A program made the position numbers and the translations under genes. Under the pieces are notes generated by a model. It saw nothing but the letters and a program-made list of their open reading frames with translations. It made no database searches and was not told the origin of the DNA. 64,000 nucleotides of DNA from Ophiura sarsii (Eukaryota; Echinodermata; Ophiuroidea; Amphilepidida; Ophiuridae), in NCBI GenBank assembly GCA_035610835.1, contig CM069441.1, positions 101,181,606 through 101,245,605 of the forward strand, in the 5' to 3' direction. Within the stretch, counting starts at the first letter, position 1. Each line of letters starts with the position of its first letter. Positions 35,427 to 47,588 of the stretch are shown in pieces.

Positions 35427-35752
35427 TACAGTTTTTTAACAAAATCAGCGCAATTTAAAAAAACCACCACTGATTCAAATCAATTTGGCATATTCCCCGA
35501 GATTAAAAAATCATTTTACGAGTCTATAGTCTAAAACACACACTGAATCCTCTGAAGTGCCCCATGCAGGAAACCTGGTCATAGTATTACTTGTAACATC
35601 AGACAAATACCCTTGCCAATCAAGTGTACTTTCTGGTGAATGACGTCAAAATAAAAAAATGTTGCTGCCCCAGGCACACGGATATAAATGATGTGACTAT
35701 GTGTTGTGTATTCGCGTTTAATGAAAGAGAATATTGTTTTGTAACTCTATGC

Positions 35753-36459
35753 TTAAGGTTGGTGTCAACCCTGTTTGGTGCCAAATTATCAAGCACTGTA
35801 ACTTTTAAATTATAAATGTGATGTACATAAAAGTATACATTTTTTGTAATAAAATGAGTCAGAGAATCCATTTTTGGTATCAAATTTTACTAAAATTAGT
35901 GTTTTTTACATTTTTGCCCAAAAATCACCTTTTTGGCGTCAAACATTTTCAGACAACCTAACAATATCAGTTTTTGATTAAAAATTCCAAAATTTCACCA
36001 AAATCATCTGAAGTCAATTATCTAGGAGCGATTTTTTTTTTTTGGCTTAAAATTTGTTTGTTTTGAAAATATTGACCAAAAAGTGTCAAAAATGAGATTT
36101 TTGAGATAAAAAACATTTTGTTGGCACTTTTTGGTCAATATTTTCAAAACAAACAAAGTTTAAGCAAAAAAAAAAAATTCGCTCCTAGATAATTGACTTT
36201 AGATGATTTTGGTGACATTCTGGAATTTTTAATCAAAAACTGATATTGTTAGGTTGTCTGAAAATTTTTGACGCCAAAAAGGTGATTTTTGGGCAAAAAA
36301 TGTAAAAATCACTAATTTTATTAAAATATGATACCAAAAATGGATTCTCTGACTCATTTCATTACAAAAAATGTATACTTTTATGTACATCACATTTATA
36401 ATTTAAAAGTTACAGTGCTTGATAAATTTGGCGCCAAACAGGGTTGACACCAACCTTAA
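35753..36459. mobile_element. Near-perfect 707-bp palindromic element bounded by TTAA
   Basis: TTAAGGTTGGTGTCAACC at left and 'ggttgacaccaaccttaa' at right. The arms (~345 bp each) are almost complete mirrors through 'tcaagcactgtaactttta', 'tagaatccat'-type words and 'ttgaccaaaaagtg' near the centre (~36110). Few mismatches between arms suggest recent formation. No ORF. Confidence 0.8.
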
Positions 36460-38336
36460 AGCAATACTAGTGTTATTGCTGATGGTTTAAAACGACTGGT
36501 AGTAACATTCTTGCCAATTGACATTTTGCTAAGGTAATATAGGGGGTGGAAGCGGGTGGGAATGGGGTGTGTCCAAAGGAATTTCATGTTGGGGATGACA
36601 TAAATATTCCAGGGTGACATGTTTTATCGTCATACTGGACCATTTTAGTGTTAAAATTGTGAATCTTGCGTTCGCGCAAATGTTTCAATAAGCTCAATTG
36701 GTCACACAAGATGGCTTCAAGAACGTGTTTCTAGCCCATTTAAGCTTAAAAATTGAAAATATTTGTGCGAACTTTAAAAATAAAAAAAAATTCAAAGGTG
36801 ATCCCACAGAATACATTAATAGCCCAAGTTTTGGTGAGGCATCCTGATTTTTATGCGGTTTAAGAATACAAGGTAACCAAAATCCACGACTTAAATTGTG
36901 GTGAAATGTTGGCAACTGAATTGTATGGAATAAGAGAGATGCTTCCATCATAAAACACAACAACTTAACTTGAAAACACCTGTCCAGAGAGAGAGGTTAA
37001 AACCAATTAAACTTATTTACAAATGTTGTGTAATTAAAGCCATTTCAACATGTACCCAGATCTGGTTTATATTAATACCATAGCAATAGCAATGGTATAT
37101 ACAGATATATGGTTTAATAAGGCAAGGTAGACAGGGACTTTTAAATTTAAATTGTTTTATGCGGTCAATAAGCATGGTTTTATTATTATTATTTATTTTT
37201 ATATTTTGGTTTTATCATTTTGTAACTGTCTGTCAGTCATTTGTATATGTGACCCCTGATTAGTCACTCTATGTATCTTCCAACTTCCAATTTTGCAGCA
37301 AAGTTAGGCCAAACAAAGAAGATGGTCTGTCTCAGAAGCCCGCCCGCGTTGGTATGTGAAATGAGCTACGGCACGTAGGTCTTTGCGCTGAGGCCCAAAA
37401 GAACTTCTTTTTTCTTCTTCTTTTTTAATTTTTTTTTTAATTTAATTTTTTTTTAAATTTTTAATTTAAAAAAAAAAAAAAGTTTAAAAAAAGTTCTCTG
37501 AAGCTTGGATTAGCAACAACAACAACAACAAAATTGCATACCTCATAGTCTATTTTCTAAAAATAAAAAAAAACCCCTCTAATTTTAGCACACAAAAAAA
37601 GAAAAGGAAAATCAACAGACTGACTCGACCCCAAGCTTTTTGGCACATGAGGGCAACACAACAATTTATTTGGCCTAAAGTATAACATGGGTATTTTTCA
37701 ACTGTGTCTCAAGAAAATGTCAAAATATAAGCATGGAAGTTTTGTACTTCCATGATATAAGGTCAAAATATTTAAATAAACCTAACCAATTAGATTTGGA
37801 TGGTTTGTAGCAATAAAGCTAACAGGGGGAAACATGGGACAAACAATGGCACACAAAATGGGGTGTTCCTCGCAATGGCTGGAGCCCGGGTGATCGTGTA
37901 TCACGCTCGCAAAGATAACTTTTCAGAGCCTTAATGTACCTTTGTGTGATTGCGCAGTGCTTCTGTTGGATTTAGCATGGTAAGGGTTAAAGCTAAAACT
38001 ATCAGGGTCAGGGGGTAAAGTATGGTCGGGCGGGTTACGTCAATACAACAATTTGGTTGTTGTTGGCCTTATTCTATCATCAATATATTCTCTCTGAGTC
38101 TTAATGTTACATATTACAGTTACAGTTAAGCAGATTAATTGCCTGTCATCTGCAATGCACCTGCCTTGAAAGTACGACATAATACTAAGTTACTCATCAG
38201 GATGTCTTCAACTAATATGTATTACTTTATATTGAATAACTGTTAACTGTTCTGCCACTCAGACACTATACCTGCTGAAAACCTTTTGAAAACCTTGGCG
38301 CTGGATTTCCAGACTACATTTTAAACCCATTAACTA
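36460..38336. other. Intronic stretch with AT-rich palindrome
   Basis: Part of the last SPATA20 intron. A low-complexity T/A block at 37407-37485 folds on itself ('agaacttctttttt' against 'aaaaaaagttctctgaag'). No exon recognised. Confidence 0.4.
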
Positions 38337-39134
38337 CTGTAAAACACGAAAATTTCATGGCGTTAAAATTTAGCGAATTTACAAAACACCAGCTTTTAAT
38401 GGCATTTTAATTTCACTAATTTGAATCATCTTGCTATGGTAACCTATGTACAGGGTGGTCCAAAAAAAACTATACCCAACTTTGGAGGCCATTTTCTCCT
38501 AGATGATAAAATATTTTAGTAATTTGGTTTGCATATTATTAAAGCATATATCGTTGAGCATTATTGGTGAAAATAGGGAAGATATTACATTAACATTTTT
38601 TGAGATATTGCTATTTTTAGCGAGTATGTGTAAAAATGGCTTTTCCACAGGAGCTGTCAATGCATCAACATGATATGCACTTTTATGACAATATGATATG
38701 ACACAATAATGTAATGACCCAAGACCCATTATAAGCAGTTAAGGATTAAGTTTAATAAGGTGTGCTTGTCATTGTCAACTGTGCAATGAATACAAAGGTG
38801 TGTCATTGTCATATCATATTCAAACATGTTGATGCATTGACAGCTCCCGTGGAAAAGCCATTTTTACACATACTCGCTAAAAATAGCAATATCTCAAAAA
38901 ATATTAAAGTAATATCTTCCCTATTTTCACCAATAATGCTCAACGATATATGCTTTAATAATATGCAAACCAAATTACTAAAATATTTTATCATCTAGGA
39001 GAAAATGGCCTCCAAAGTTGGGTATAGTTTTTTTTTGACCACCCTGTATAAAATATTAATTAGCTGCATTTTAATTTAGCGAATAGAGGTCCCTAGCGAA
39101 ATCAAAATGCTAGCTAAATGTTGCTGCTTTACAG
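38337..39134. mobile_element. CTGTAAAAC element interrupted by a second element
   Basis: The left tip 'actgtaaaacacgaaaat' and right tip 'gctgctttacag' are inverted. 'aatttagcgaa' words occur on both sides of the internal insertion at 38451-39046. With the insertion removed about 200 bp remains, the size of the related element at 44589-44798. Confidence 0.6.
38451..39046. mobile_element. TA-bounded, near-perfect foldback element (CAGGGTGGTCC)
   Basis: TA at 38449-38450 and 39047-39048. The arms 'cagggtggtccaaaaaa' and 'tttttttgaccaccctg' extend inward for about 280 bp with very few differences. Both arms even translate to the same ~60-residue peptide in opposite directions. Inserted inside the element at 38337-39134. 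Confidence 0.85.
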
Positions 39135-39440
39135 TTATATTGAGAGTTGACAACCAGAAAGACTTGAGACAAATGAGTTTTAATATAGGCCTATTTGTAT
39201 TCCATTGAGTTGCGTGCATGTACAATGAACGGTGCTTTTTAACTCAAATGGGCTATTTTTTAGCACTGGGTAAGTCTTTTTGGTACGTAGAATCCTTGAA
39301 TGACAATGATTATTTTGGTACTAATATCTCAAAATGACAATAAAGTGAGTTACATCTTTCTGGTTGCCAACCCTCGATATAGCAAAATTGAGGATCTCCT
39401 TAATATGACCCATGCATCTACCATCCATAGTAGTTAACGG

Positions 39441-40060
39441 GCCCGGGGTGGGGTAGGGGGCACTCATGTATAAATGTTGTAAGCATCCATGTTAATGCAC
39501 TCCAAGAATCCACCTTTAGCAAGGAATGTCAAGGAAGTGAAAAAGTGACCCTTAACAAGGATTTTATTTGATAAATCACACTCTTAACCCTAACCCCCTG
39601 AGTACTAAAAAATACTACTTCTAAGCCTTTCTCCAAATGCATGTGCGGACGGTTTCCGATGACGTAATCAACCAAGCCTATACAGGGAGCCGAGTACGAG
39701 TCACTGAGGGCCGTGGCTTAGTGGGTGGGACGACGTCCAGAGGTTCTACGGATCAATTCCCGGCTGGTCACCGGCGATTTAATAATTGTTTTCTCTTCCA
39801 AAACTGGGGTTGGGGTTAACAAGAATACTTTTGAAACGTTCAAAATACACCTCATTACAAGACCTGACACGGAGTGTGCCCCTGGATAAGGACATGATTG
39901 TCCAGAAGGTTTTAAGGATATGAATACATTTTCCCCATAAATTTTAATTTGTATGCTATTTCTTTCGGAGTGTTTTGTTATGCTGTTTTATTGTGATCAC
40001 AGTGATTGTCTCAAGGTTCCCTTAGTACTGTGTATCTGAGTACCCCCCCCCACCCACACC
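39441..40060. mobile_element. Degenerate poly-G foldback copy with a tRNA-like insert
   Basis: 'gtagggggcactcatg' at left and 'ctgagtaccccccccc' at right echo the tips of the poly-G foldback family. About 300 bp in the middle, including the tRNA-like block at 39706-39776, is foreign to that family. Confidence 0.4.
39706..39776 (+). repeat. tRNA-derived SINE-like sequence
   Basis: Contains an A-box-like 'tggcttagtggg' and a B-box-like 'ggatcaattccc' at tRNA spacing. The acceptor stem does not pair, so this is a retroposon promoter relic rather than a tRNA gene. Confidence 0.5.
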
Positions 40061-41286
40061 CACGGTAAAGGGGTCATTGATTTACCAAATGGCTGAAAAT
40101 GTTATGTTTGAAGCTCAATGTAATCCTGTATATCAGGGGGGGGGGGGGGCTCAGGTATTCGAAGAATAATACTAATGTGGATTATGAGTGCTTATGACCA
40201 AAACACTACCTCAGAAAAAGGAAATCCAAATTGACAATACCAAAGGAAAATAATTGCATTCATTATAGTAAAAAAATACGATAATAATAATTTTCAACAA
40301 AATTGGTAAAAAAATACTAAATTACCTGAAAGGTTCAAACATCTGTAGGCCAGGGTTTATTTTGTCGCAATAAGGATTCTTTTTTATTCTTTGAGAATAT
40401 GCAATGGTTTCTGGAAGCTCATTCATACAAATATTTTCAACTTGTAAATATGGCCTCCTTCGGCTATATAGTCATATATACAAGAACCCACAGCCCCCTA
40501 TCTGTGTCAATACACTCTATATGGAGTTGAATACCTAAAGGAGAATGACCAGAAAGTTGGCTAATGTACACACAGGATATAAATATGGACAACTTATGGG
40601 TCTGGGCTTGAACCAACCAGCTCAAAGGGCAGCGGTCATCTGTGGTCAGTAGGGAGATCTCGATCACTGCGGAATGTTTTCAATCTTAATCAACTACAGT
40701 GCTCAGACAAGTAACTTTCAGGTAATAAATTACTCTTAGCTCTAACATAAACATGTGAAATTATGAAATGTGAAGACATTTCTTTTCTTATTTGAGATAC
40801 GGCAATGTGAGATTGGTTGAGTAATAAAAAGGGTGGTTACGTGTCAAAAACCAAACAAAGGTACAATTTAGATTTCTTCAACTTATTAATAGTAACAATT
40901 AATGATTAACTGGTAGCGACAACTCACTGGCCAAGAGTGCGATGTAGATCGGGGATGTTTCCATTGATCAATACATCCTACACACATACCTGTCACACTA
41001 TCCTGTGTATTGGAAAGCCAAGTGCAAGAACATGTTTTCAATGGACTTTTTGAAAGAAAACCGCAGTGAACCCAAGGCATATGGCTTGGTGAAGCACAGT
41101 GAATGATCAAAATGTATTCTGTAGCAAAGCATTAACTACTTTGCCAATATATGTGAGTAGGTAGAATCAAGTCCTTTAAAAAAAGTATATTTTTTGTTTG
41201 TTTTCACATAATTATTTCTGCCTAACAAAACGGCTAATTCCACTTTGCACCTGTTTATATAGTGAAATATCTGTCCGAAAACATAA
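40061..41286. other. Intronic stretch, nothing recognised
   Basis: Last SPATA20 intron. A G run sits at 40137-40149. No exon or bounded element. Confidence 0.35.
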
Positions 41287-41573
41287 TTAACCCTAACCCA
41301 CAACTAAATCTTACAAAAACTCGCAGCCAGAAACCACGCACGTGCTGCTGCATTGCCTCTATGACGTCACCTACTGCAGGCATATGTGGGCAGGAAGTTG
41401 CTGCCCGCATATGCGCTGTGAGTTTAGCTCAGTCGGTACAGGGACATACTTTGGTGCAGATGGTCCCGCGATCGAATCCTGGGGGGTGCTGGGTGATTTT
41501 TCATGTAAAAAAATAGTACTTTTTCCCCCTCCCCCGATATACGCACAAAAACATAGCCGCGGGTTAGGGTTAA
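41287..41573 (+). mobile_element. TTAA-bounded element carrying a tRNA-like promoter, copy 1
   Basis: Ends are TTAACCCTAACCC and GGGTTAGGGTTAA. Inside, 'gtttagctcagtcggtac' is a near-perfect tRNA A box and 'gcgatcgaatcc' a B box about 40 bases later. A 'gatatacgcacaaaaacat' block precedes the right tip. Copy 2 follows 23 bp away in the same orientation. Confidence 0.75.
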
Positions 41574-41596
41574 TAAATGTCAATTTTTCATCTTGA

Positions 41597-41885
41597 TTAA
41601 CCCTAACCCAACTAAATCAAAAATTCACAGCCAGAAACTATCTCCATGCACGTGCTGCTGCATTGCCTCGATGACGTCACCTACCGCAGGCATATGTGGG
41701 CAGGAAGTTGCTGCCTGCATATGCGCTGGGCGTTTAGCTCAGTCGGTACAGGGACATACTTTGGTGCGGATGGTCCCGCGATCGAATCCTGGGGGTGCTG
41801 GGTGATTTTTCAGGTAAATTTTTTTTTTTTCTTCCCCCTCCCCCCGATATACGCACAAAAACATAGCCGCAGGGGTTAGGGTTAA
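41597..41885 (+). mobile_element. TTAA-bounded element carrying a tRNA-like promoter, copy 2
   Basis: Same structure as copy 1: TTAACCCTAACCC tip, 'gtttagctcagtcggtac' A box, 'gcgatcgaatcc' B box and 'ggggttagggttaa' tip. The two copies differ by roughly 10% including small indels, so the pair is not a trivial assembly duplicate. Confidence 0.75.
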
Positions 41886-42419
41886 AAGCAACAATTGTAA
41901 TTCCACTGCATCTCATTTTTATGCACAACACCTTTTGAATTTTCCAAAAATATTTTGCTCACATAACCCTAACCCCCAAGGCACCTTTTCCAAAGATTTT
42001 TTTTTCGTGGCCAAATAGCGAGGGGAAAAAGTACAAACCTGTAATCTATGATAGAATTGACTAAATGTCAAATATTTAAAATCGCGTATATCTTTTTCTC
42101 CAATATTGTATATTGGTCTATTTTTAACCTACTTTAAATTATCATTTGTATAATTCTGTCTAGTCATTTTGTTAAAAATCTATTATTAAAACAGCATGGT
42201 TTGTATTTTTTTTAAGTATCACTTTTCTAAATACACTTTTCGGTCTGTTTGTTAGGAGATTTATAACTATTTAATTACTATTATTTTAGGATAATTTCCT
42301 ATGAATATTTTGGAACACAGCAGTCCAACCAGATGTGAAAAGCCAAATTGTTGAAGATGTACTTCATTCAAGAATTAAAAGTATTTATTATCCCTATTAA
42401 GCACCCGCACTCAGGGCCC

Positions 42420-42812
42420 TTAAAGAAGGTGTCTCGCAAGCACAACATTGTGCATTATATGGTAGAAACATATTAATCAAGCCCAAAATTGCTTTGAGGG
42501 TGATACAAGAATATATTGCACAAGCTATAAAAATAGTTTCCATAATTTTTTAACGAGACATATAATATTATTATTATTATTTATATTTAATAGACTGGTT
42601 TGATTAAAACTAAATAAGTTAGCCTGAACTGACCTTCTCTGTGCATATATACTAACGCGCGCATCACATATTGGACGGCAATATATTTTGAATATTGGAC
42701 GCACATCCGGGAACTTGGTGTGCAATATTTAATACACACTTTTATTGTACCGTTTGGAAGGCCCATATAAATAATAATGCACAATATTGTGCTTGCTGGA
42801 CACCTCCTTTAA
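42420..42812. mobile_element. TTAA-bounded MITE, family 4, copy 1
   Basis: TTAA, then 'agaaggtgtctcgcaagc' at left and 'gctggacacctccttt', TTAA at right. 'cacaacattgtgca' near each tip is itself palindromic. It is 393 bp. Copy 2 at 56292-56684 has the same length. Confidence 0.8.
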
Positions 42813-43479
42813 CAAGTTATTTGTGACCAGTGACATCAAGCGAGATGTCAATGACGTCTCGCTTGAAACATTTGGTCAATGTATTCAGATTTTATGTGAA
42901 ATAGGTGGAAATTACTTTTGATTTTTTTTTTTTTTTTCATTCTGACCTACCGCCATATCTTCGGTGGACCTTAAATTTGATACACATTTCATGAATTGTT
43001 TTTACCACGATTGAAGAATTCATCAGTTAGGCCTATTAACACTATACTTTAGCTAAATAGGACGCTATAAATGACAGTTGAAGAGAAAATAGACATCTGG
43101 GTATGATAATTTGGAAATAAATCAATCTTATTTTGTGATTTCTCAAATTCAAACTTATAATTTAGGGTGGGCACTTATTAGGGATAACACAGTTATTGTT
43201 ATTTTCATGAGGCAACGAAAAAACCCACCACCCTGTTCTATGCGCAAACGAATCTCTCTTTCATGAAAATGTTCCTGAAGTTTCATGACAATTTATGGCA
43301 AAAGTGTCAACAAAAATTCAAAATGACATATATATTTTTATTTTTTTGAAAATTTGAAGAAAAAAAGGTTTGGGTTTGTCGCCTAAGCCTGCAACCGTTT
43401 CTTATTTTAAAGCTGAGCTGCTTTATTCAAAGATCCAATTTGTGCTTAGTCCCACCATGATCCAACTAAAATAAGTTAC
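42813..43479. other. Intronic stretch beside SPATA20 exon
   Basis: No exon or bounded repeat recognised; includes a T run at 42917-42935. Confidence 0.35.
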
Positions 43480-43679
43480 CTGTTTTGGTGTGCTTTGATA
43501 GAGAAGCAATCCAGACACCATTTCTGGAAGAGCCACTGGTATTTTCTTGAGTCTGTTCTCAAATGCTGTGAATATTTTCTCCGCTCTCTCTTTCCACGTC
43601 GAGTTATCGGTGAAATGGGACAATCTGAGAAGATTGAGAGCTGACACTGAATTACCGCTAGGCTCGGCTCCATCTTGAT
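43480..43679 (-). CDS. SPATA20: SPATA20 homologue, internal exon
   Basis: This 200-bp exon has acceptor 'tcttgaacttgcag' and donor 'aaacag|gtaact'. It completes an Asp codon with the last base of the previous exon. It reads DQDGAEPSGNSVSALNLLRL then VALPEMVSGLLLYQSTPKQ. The Asp-Gln-Asp-Gly-Ala-Glu-Pro-Ser block is one of the most conserved motifs of SPATA20/YyaL proteins and lies in the last helices of the (alpha/alpha)6 barrel. It leaves in phase 0, joining the terminal exon as ...STPKQ/III..., exactly where the vertebrate protein continues. Confidence 0.93.
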
Positions 43680-43733
43680 CTGCAAGTTCAAGAAAAGAAT
43701 AAGGCGAAATATTGTCATTATAAAAGATATCTA

Positions 43734-43734
<1 letters not shown>

Positions 43735-43771
<37 letters not shown>
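43735..43771. repeat. (CT)n microsatellite
   Basis: Eighteen uninterrupted CT units in the intron about 55 bp upstream (minus sense) of a SPATA20 exon. Flanking 'gcaatgaaatgggatactct' partly echoes the exon's own 'gtgaaatgggacaatctg', suggesting a small local duplication of exon sequence. Confidence 0.85.
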
Positions 43772-43773
<2 letters not shown>

Positions 43774-44588
43774 GCCAAAGTTAGCAATGAAATGGGATAC
43801 TCTGAGACGATACAAAGCTGACACTGACTTATAATGAAACACCAAGGTGTTTATTTTAAAGTACTTTTAAGACCACATTTATTTCTATTTCTCAAATAAA
43901 AAAATGGTTCCAGAAAGTGGACAAGTTTTTCTAATGAGCATTATTTTCTAATAACATTATTGTTTTGATGGTAAGAGTTAAATTTCAGTGCCTGGATAAT
44001 CTTGCAACGGAGAGGGGGTAATTAGGTCCTAATTATGAGCCAATTGTGCTAAAAATGGATGTTTTGTACTAAAATATGGATATTTGTTTTTTATGAATTG
44101 TTGTACCACACCATTCTTTTTATATAAGCCTTGAATACAAGGAACTACTTTTAACTGCTCTCCCTTTAAATCCCGAACCGACACCAAAAAACACTGACAC
44201 CCACTCCTCAATTGCTCAGCACGATATTTCCGCTATCTGTATCAGCTGTGTGGGTCGATCAAATGGACAGGTAATATATCTCCTTCTATATCATATATGA
44301 AATGAGAAACATGCATATGGTATGTGGCACATCATGACCACAAAACATTGGCATTCTTTACCTGATATTCATGCCAATTGCTACCGTAAAAGTGGTAATC
44401 TTCGCGAGATAATTTTTGTATGTGCTTTGTCAATTTTGAACCATTTTGCAAGTTTTAAAATTTGTGATTTGAAAGTTCTTTTCATAGACTTATATACAAT
44501 AGAAATATGTTTTGACTTTTGTAGTAGTTTCTTGAAGTGCAAAATGTGCAAAATTAATGTAAAACAAAAATATTTCTACATAACAGTA

Positions 44589-44798
44589 CTGTAAAAGTCA
44601 ATATTTTTGCGATAAGATATTTTCACGAAAATGGTCATAACAGGCATTTCGCGATTTTTCATTTTCGCGATTTTCAACATTTGTGAACAAAAGTCAATGG
44701 AAGTCAATAATTTTCGCGAGTTTATATTTTTCGCGGATGAGGATTGATTCGCGAAATTCGCGAAAATAAAAACCTCGTGAAAATTTCTACTTTTACAG
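44589..44798. mobile_element. TA-bounded CTGTAAAAGT foldback MITE
   Basis: TA at 44587-44588 and 44799-44800, tips 'ctgtaaaagt' and 'acttttacag'. It is 210 bp, with interior full of 'ttttcgcgaaaa' palindromes. Related to the split element at 38337-39134. Confidence 0.75.
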
Positions 44799-45535
44799 TA
44801 TAGCCTGACTAGTACTAAAAGGCAAGAAATTATACGTACAGTATATAGTTGTTTGCAGAGGGTATGATATAGATCTCAAGTAAACCTAAGAGTTGGATAC
44901 AATTTGAAATATAGCCGATTGTTACGCTAAAAATCTAAATTTTGGTTGCAAAAAAAATACAATTTTGAGAAAATACTTCTTTGACAGCAAATAATATCTA
45001 CACTGAGATTTGATCATGCCTGGCATGTCAGATAGACATGAAATCTATCCACAACTGCATCACTGTCATAAATGACACAAATGTCATAAAGGTCCACAAA
45101 ACCAGTAACCTAATATGAATATTGCTATAGTTTAACCAATAGAAAAATTTGGAAATATTGTTTTATATTATAGGTCAACTCGGAGTGACGTCACGTGCCG
45201 TTGACCACAAACCAAAGAGGTAAATAAAGGCCTCTTACACAGCATACACAGCATACACAGCATGATGCGATCCGTTGGGTATGGGCGAGTAGAGCGTAAA
45301 ACTGATAGGTAGTTAAAACGTCTGGTTTGTTGTCAACGGCCAAAGTACCCGGATAACCGGGCCGACCCATTGATATGGATCTCTTTAACTTCTACCAGTA
45401 CCATCATCACATAAACATATGCCAGGCAAATGGACCTGTCAAGCAAGGTCAGTCAGTCATGCGTTTCTTTATTTGTTTCTTCTAAATATCTCCCAAATAT
45501 GTTGACATTTTGCCATTATTTGTAATTCATAAATT

Positions 45536-45756
45536 CAATAGCGTAACTAGGGTCTTCAATTGGGAGGGGGGGGGGGGGTGAGGGGGACAGGCATTTGATC
45601 AGAGAGGGGGGGGGGGGGGTGGGGGCACTACCACAACTTTTTTGTATGTATACAGAGTTTTTCATTTCATGGTGGGGGGGGGGGGGTGTGGGGGAGGGCA
45701 TCAGGAACCTTCTGGTGTGGGGGGATTCCCCCTGTCCCCCTCTAGTTACGTCTCTG
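45536..45756. mobile_element. hAT-like element with perfect 8-bp duplication
   Basis: Starts 'caatagcgtaactaggg' and ends 'ctctagttacgtctctg', flanked by identical 'cataaatt' (45528-45535 and 45757-45764). The 221-bp interior is mostly G runs. Confidence 0.75.
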
Positions 45757-46184
45757 CATAAATTCTCCTAAAATGTCCGAAATTGGGTCAGTATTCATTT
45801 TGTACAGGAAAATTGAAGTATAAACCTCACCTAATAAAAAAGTTGTAGTAAATTAAGTTTCCTAAGGGATATCATTGATTTGTGTGTGTGGGGATGATAC
45901 CCAAGGCATACAAAATGTCTGAATGCTTTCAATAGTGCACATTGTAGCATACAACTCATTGATCATCGCATAGAAAATGAAATCTACTACAACTTTTTTT
46001 CATTAGGTGTGGTTACTTAAAACATCATAACTATAAAAGTATCTCCACTCCACTTTTATAAAAAAAGAGGTGTAAAATTACGGAGAAAGATAAATGTATA
46101 TCTCTAGACCTTTGGAACTGATTATTAATTTTGAATTAGCTAACATAAAAGCACCTGGTCAGGAACTTTTTGCACTAGGTGTAT

Positions 46185-47088
46185 ACAGGGTGTGTCAAAA
46201 TATTCAAATCCCATTTTCAAAAATTCAGGAAAAATATGTCTTGTCAAAAATTGGTCAATGTTATCAATGTTTAACAGAGTAAGCATACTTCTTCATACTT
46301 CGTGATGTTTCCAAGGCAATACCATATTCCATGCCAGAATTACAACATATTTACGAAAAAGCTCTAAATCCAAAGTGTTCCAAGTTGGTGGATATTAACA
46401 CTACTGTACTATTAGTTATTCATACAACACAACAAACTGTATAACTGTTGAAATTGTATAAATAAAACAAATGTGATAGATAGACTAACACACTTCCATA
46501 ATCATTACATTTCTTATGGATATCCTGTATGTAACATTTTGACGGAATCCTCTAAACATTTGAAAACAGTAACCAAAAGCTCCGTTGAACGTGCAGTATA
46601 CTTCTTGCCATTTATATAGCTAGATAAAAAATGTATATTCCCTGCTGAATGGTATATCCACGAACCATGTTGATCAAGTTTTTTGAAACATAATGATGAA
46701 TGTCAATTGAATCTTGCAAATATTTCTTTGTTACTCGAATGCCTGTTTGGATATGTTTTTGAAGTAGGCCTATTCAAAAACATAACCGCAAAGACAATTT
46801 AGAAACTCTTTTCCTATTATAAGTACTGTGAATACCAACATGCCTTTGATTGACCTATTAAAAAGGCACACATTATCCATAGCGGGCCCTTAGATAAGTT
46901 GGAACAGATTCAATTTCACAGAATTTGTGAAAATACCCATATCTCCCGTTTCCAATAACCAACTTGAAAGAAATAAAATTTAGGTTATAGCTAATAATGC
47001 TACCTCGCTAGGCAACATATTAAATTTTGTATTTTAACTGGTTTAAAAAATTGGTGAAATCGGGACCTGACTATTTTGACTCACTCTG
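46185..47088. mobile_element. CAGGGTG-tipped TA element, older copy
   Basis: Left 'cagggtgtgtcaaaatat' and right 'attttgactcactctg' are inverted for about 40 bp with several mismatches. TA lies at left, TT at right. It is 904 bp with no transposase. Confidence 0.6.
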
Positions 47089-47588
47089 TTTGTGTACAGC
47101 CGCAGCAAAAGATTTATATGATGTATACACGGCGGATATTTGATGTGAGCATATATCCCTGTTGCCACCCCTGTTATGTCCTCACACTTAATTACGGATA
47201 GGAAGATGTAAATTGCACTTGTAAGGACATACTAAGGATTTCCTTTATAAGGCCAAAATAGAGAGTGTGCAAAGAATAGGGGTCTTTCCATGAAAGATGG
47301 TGGAATTACCCAAAAAGGAGATCTGTGGGTAAAAATGTGCATAATTCGTCCAAAAAGGGGTCTTTTGTTTAAGTGAGCATAATTTGCAAAATTTTCCAAA
47401 AGGTCAGGGTCTTTGGGTGATTTCCCCCCTTAAAAGTTACATCATGCCATTAAGAGTAGTAAATAAACTACCAACATTTATGTGATTTAGGGTATGATGT
47501 GAGGGTTGTGGTTAACAAGCATAGTTCCCTGTGACTGATGACTATGATTGATCAGTTTATCATAAAGGGATCTTTGTTCTGTAGGAGC

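Noticed and set aside
38499..38998. A conserved protein encoded on both strands (VDALTAPVEKPFLHIL...)
   Set aside because: The same peptide on opposite strands results from the near-perfect arms of a foldback element. There is no independent evidence of coding.
41410..41480. Functional tRNA gene
   Set aside because: A and B boxes are good, but the acceptor stem does not pair and the sequence is part of a repeated TTAA-bounded element.
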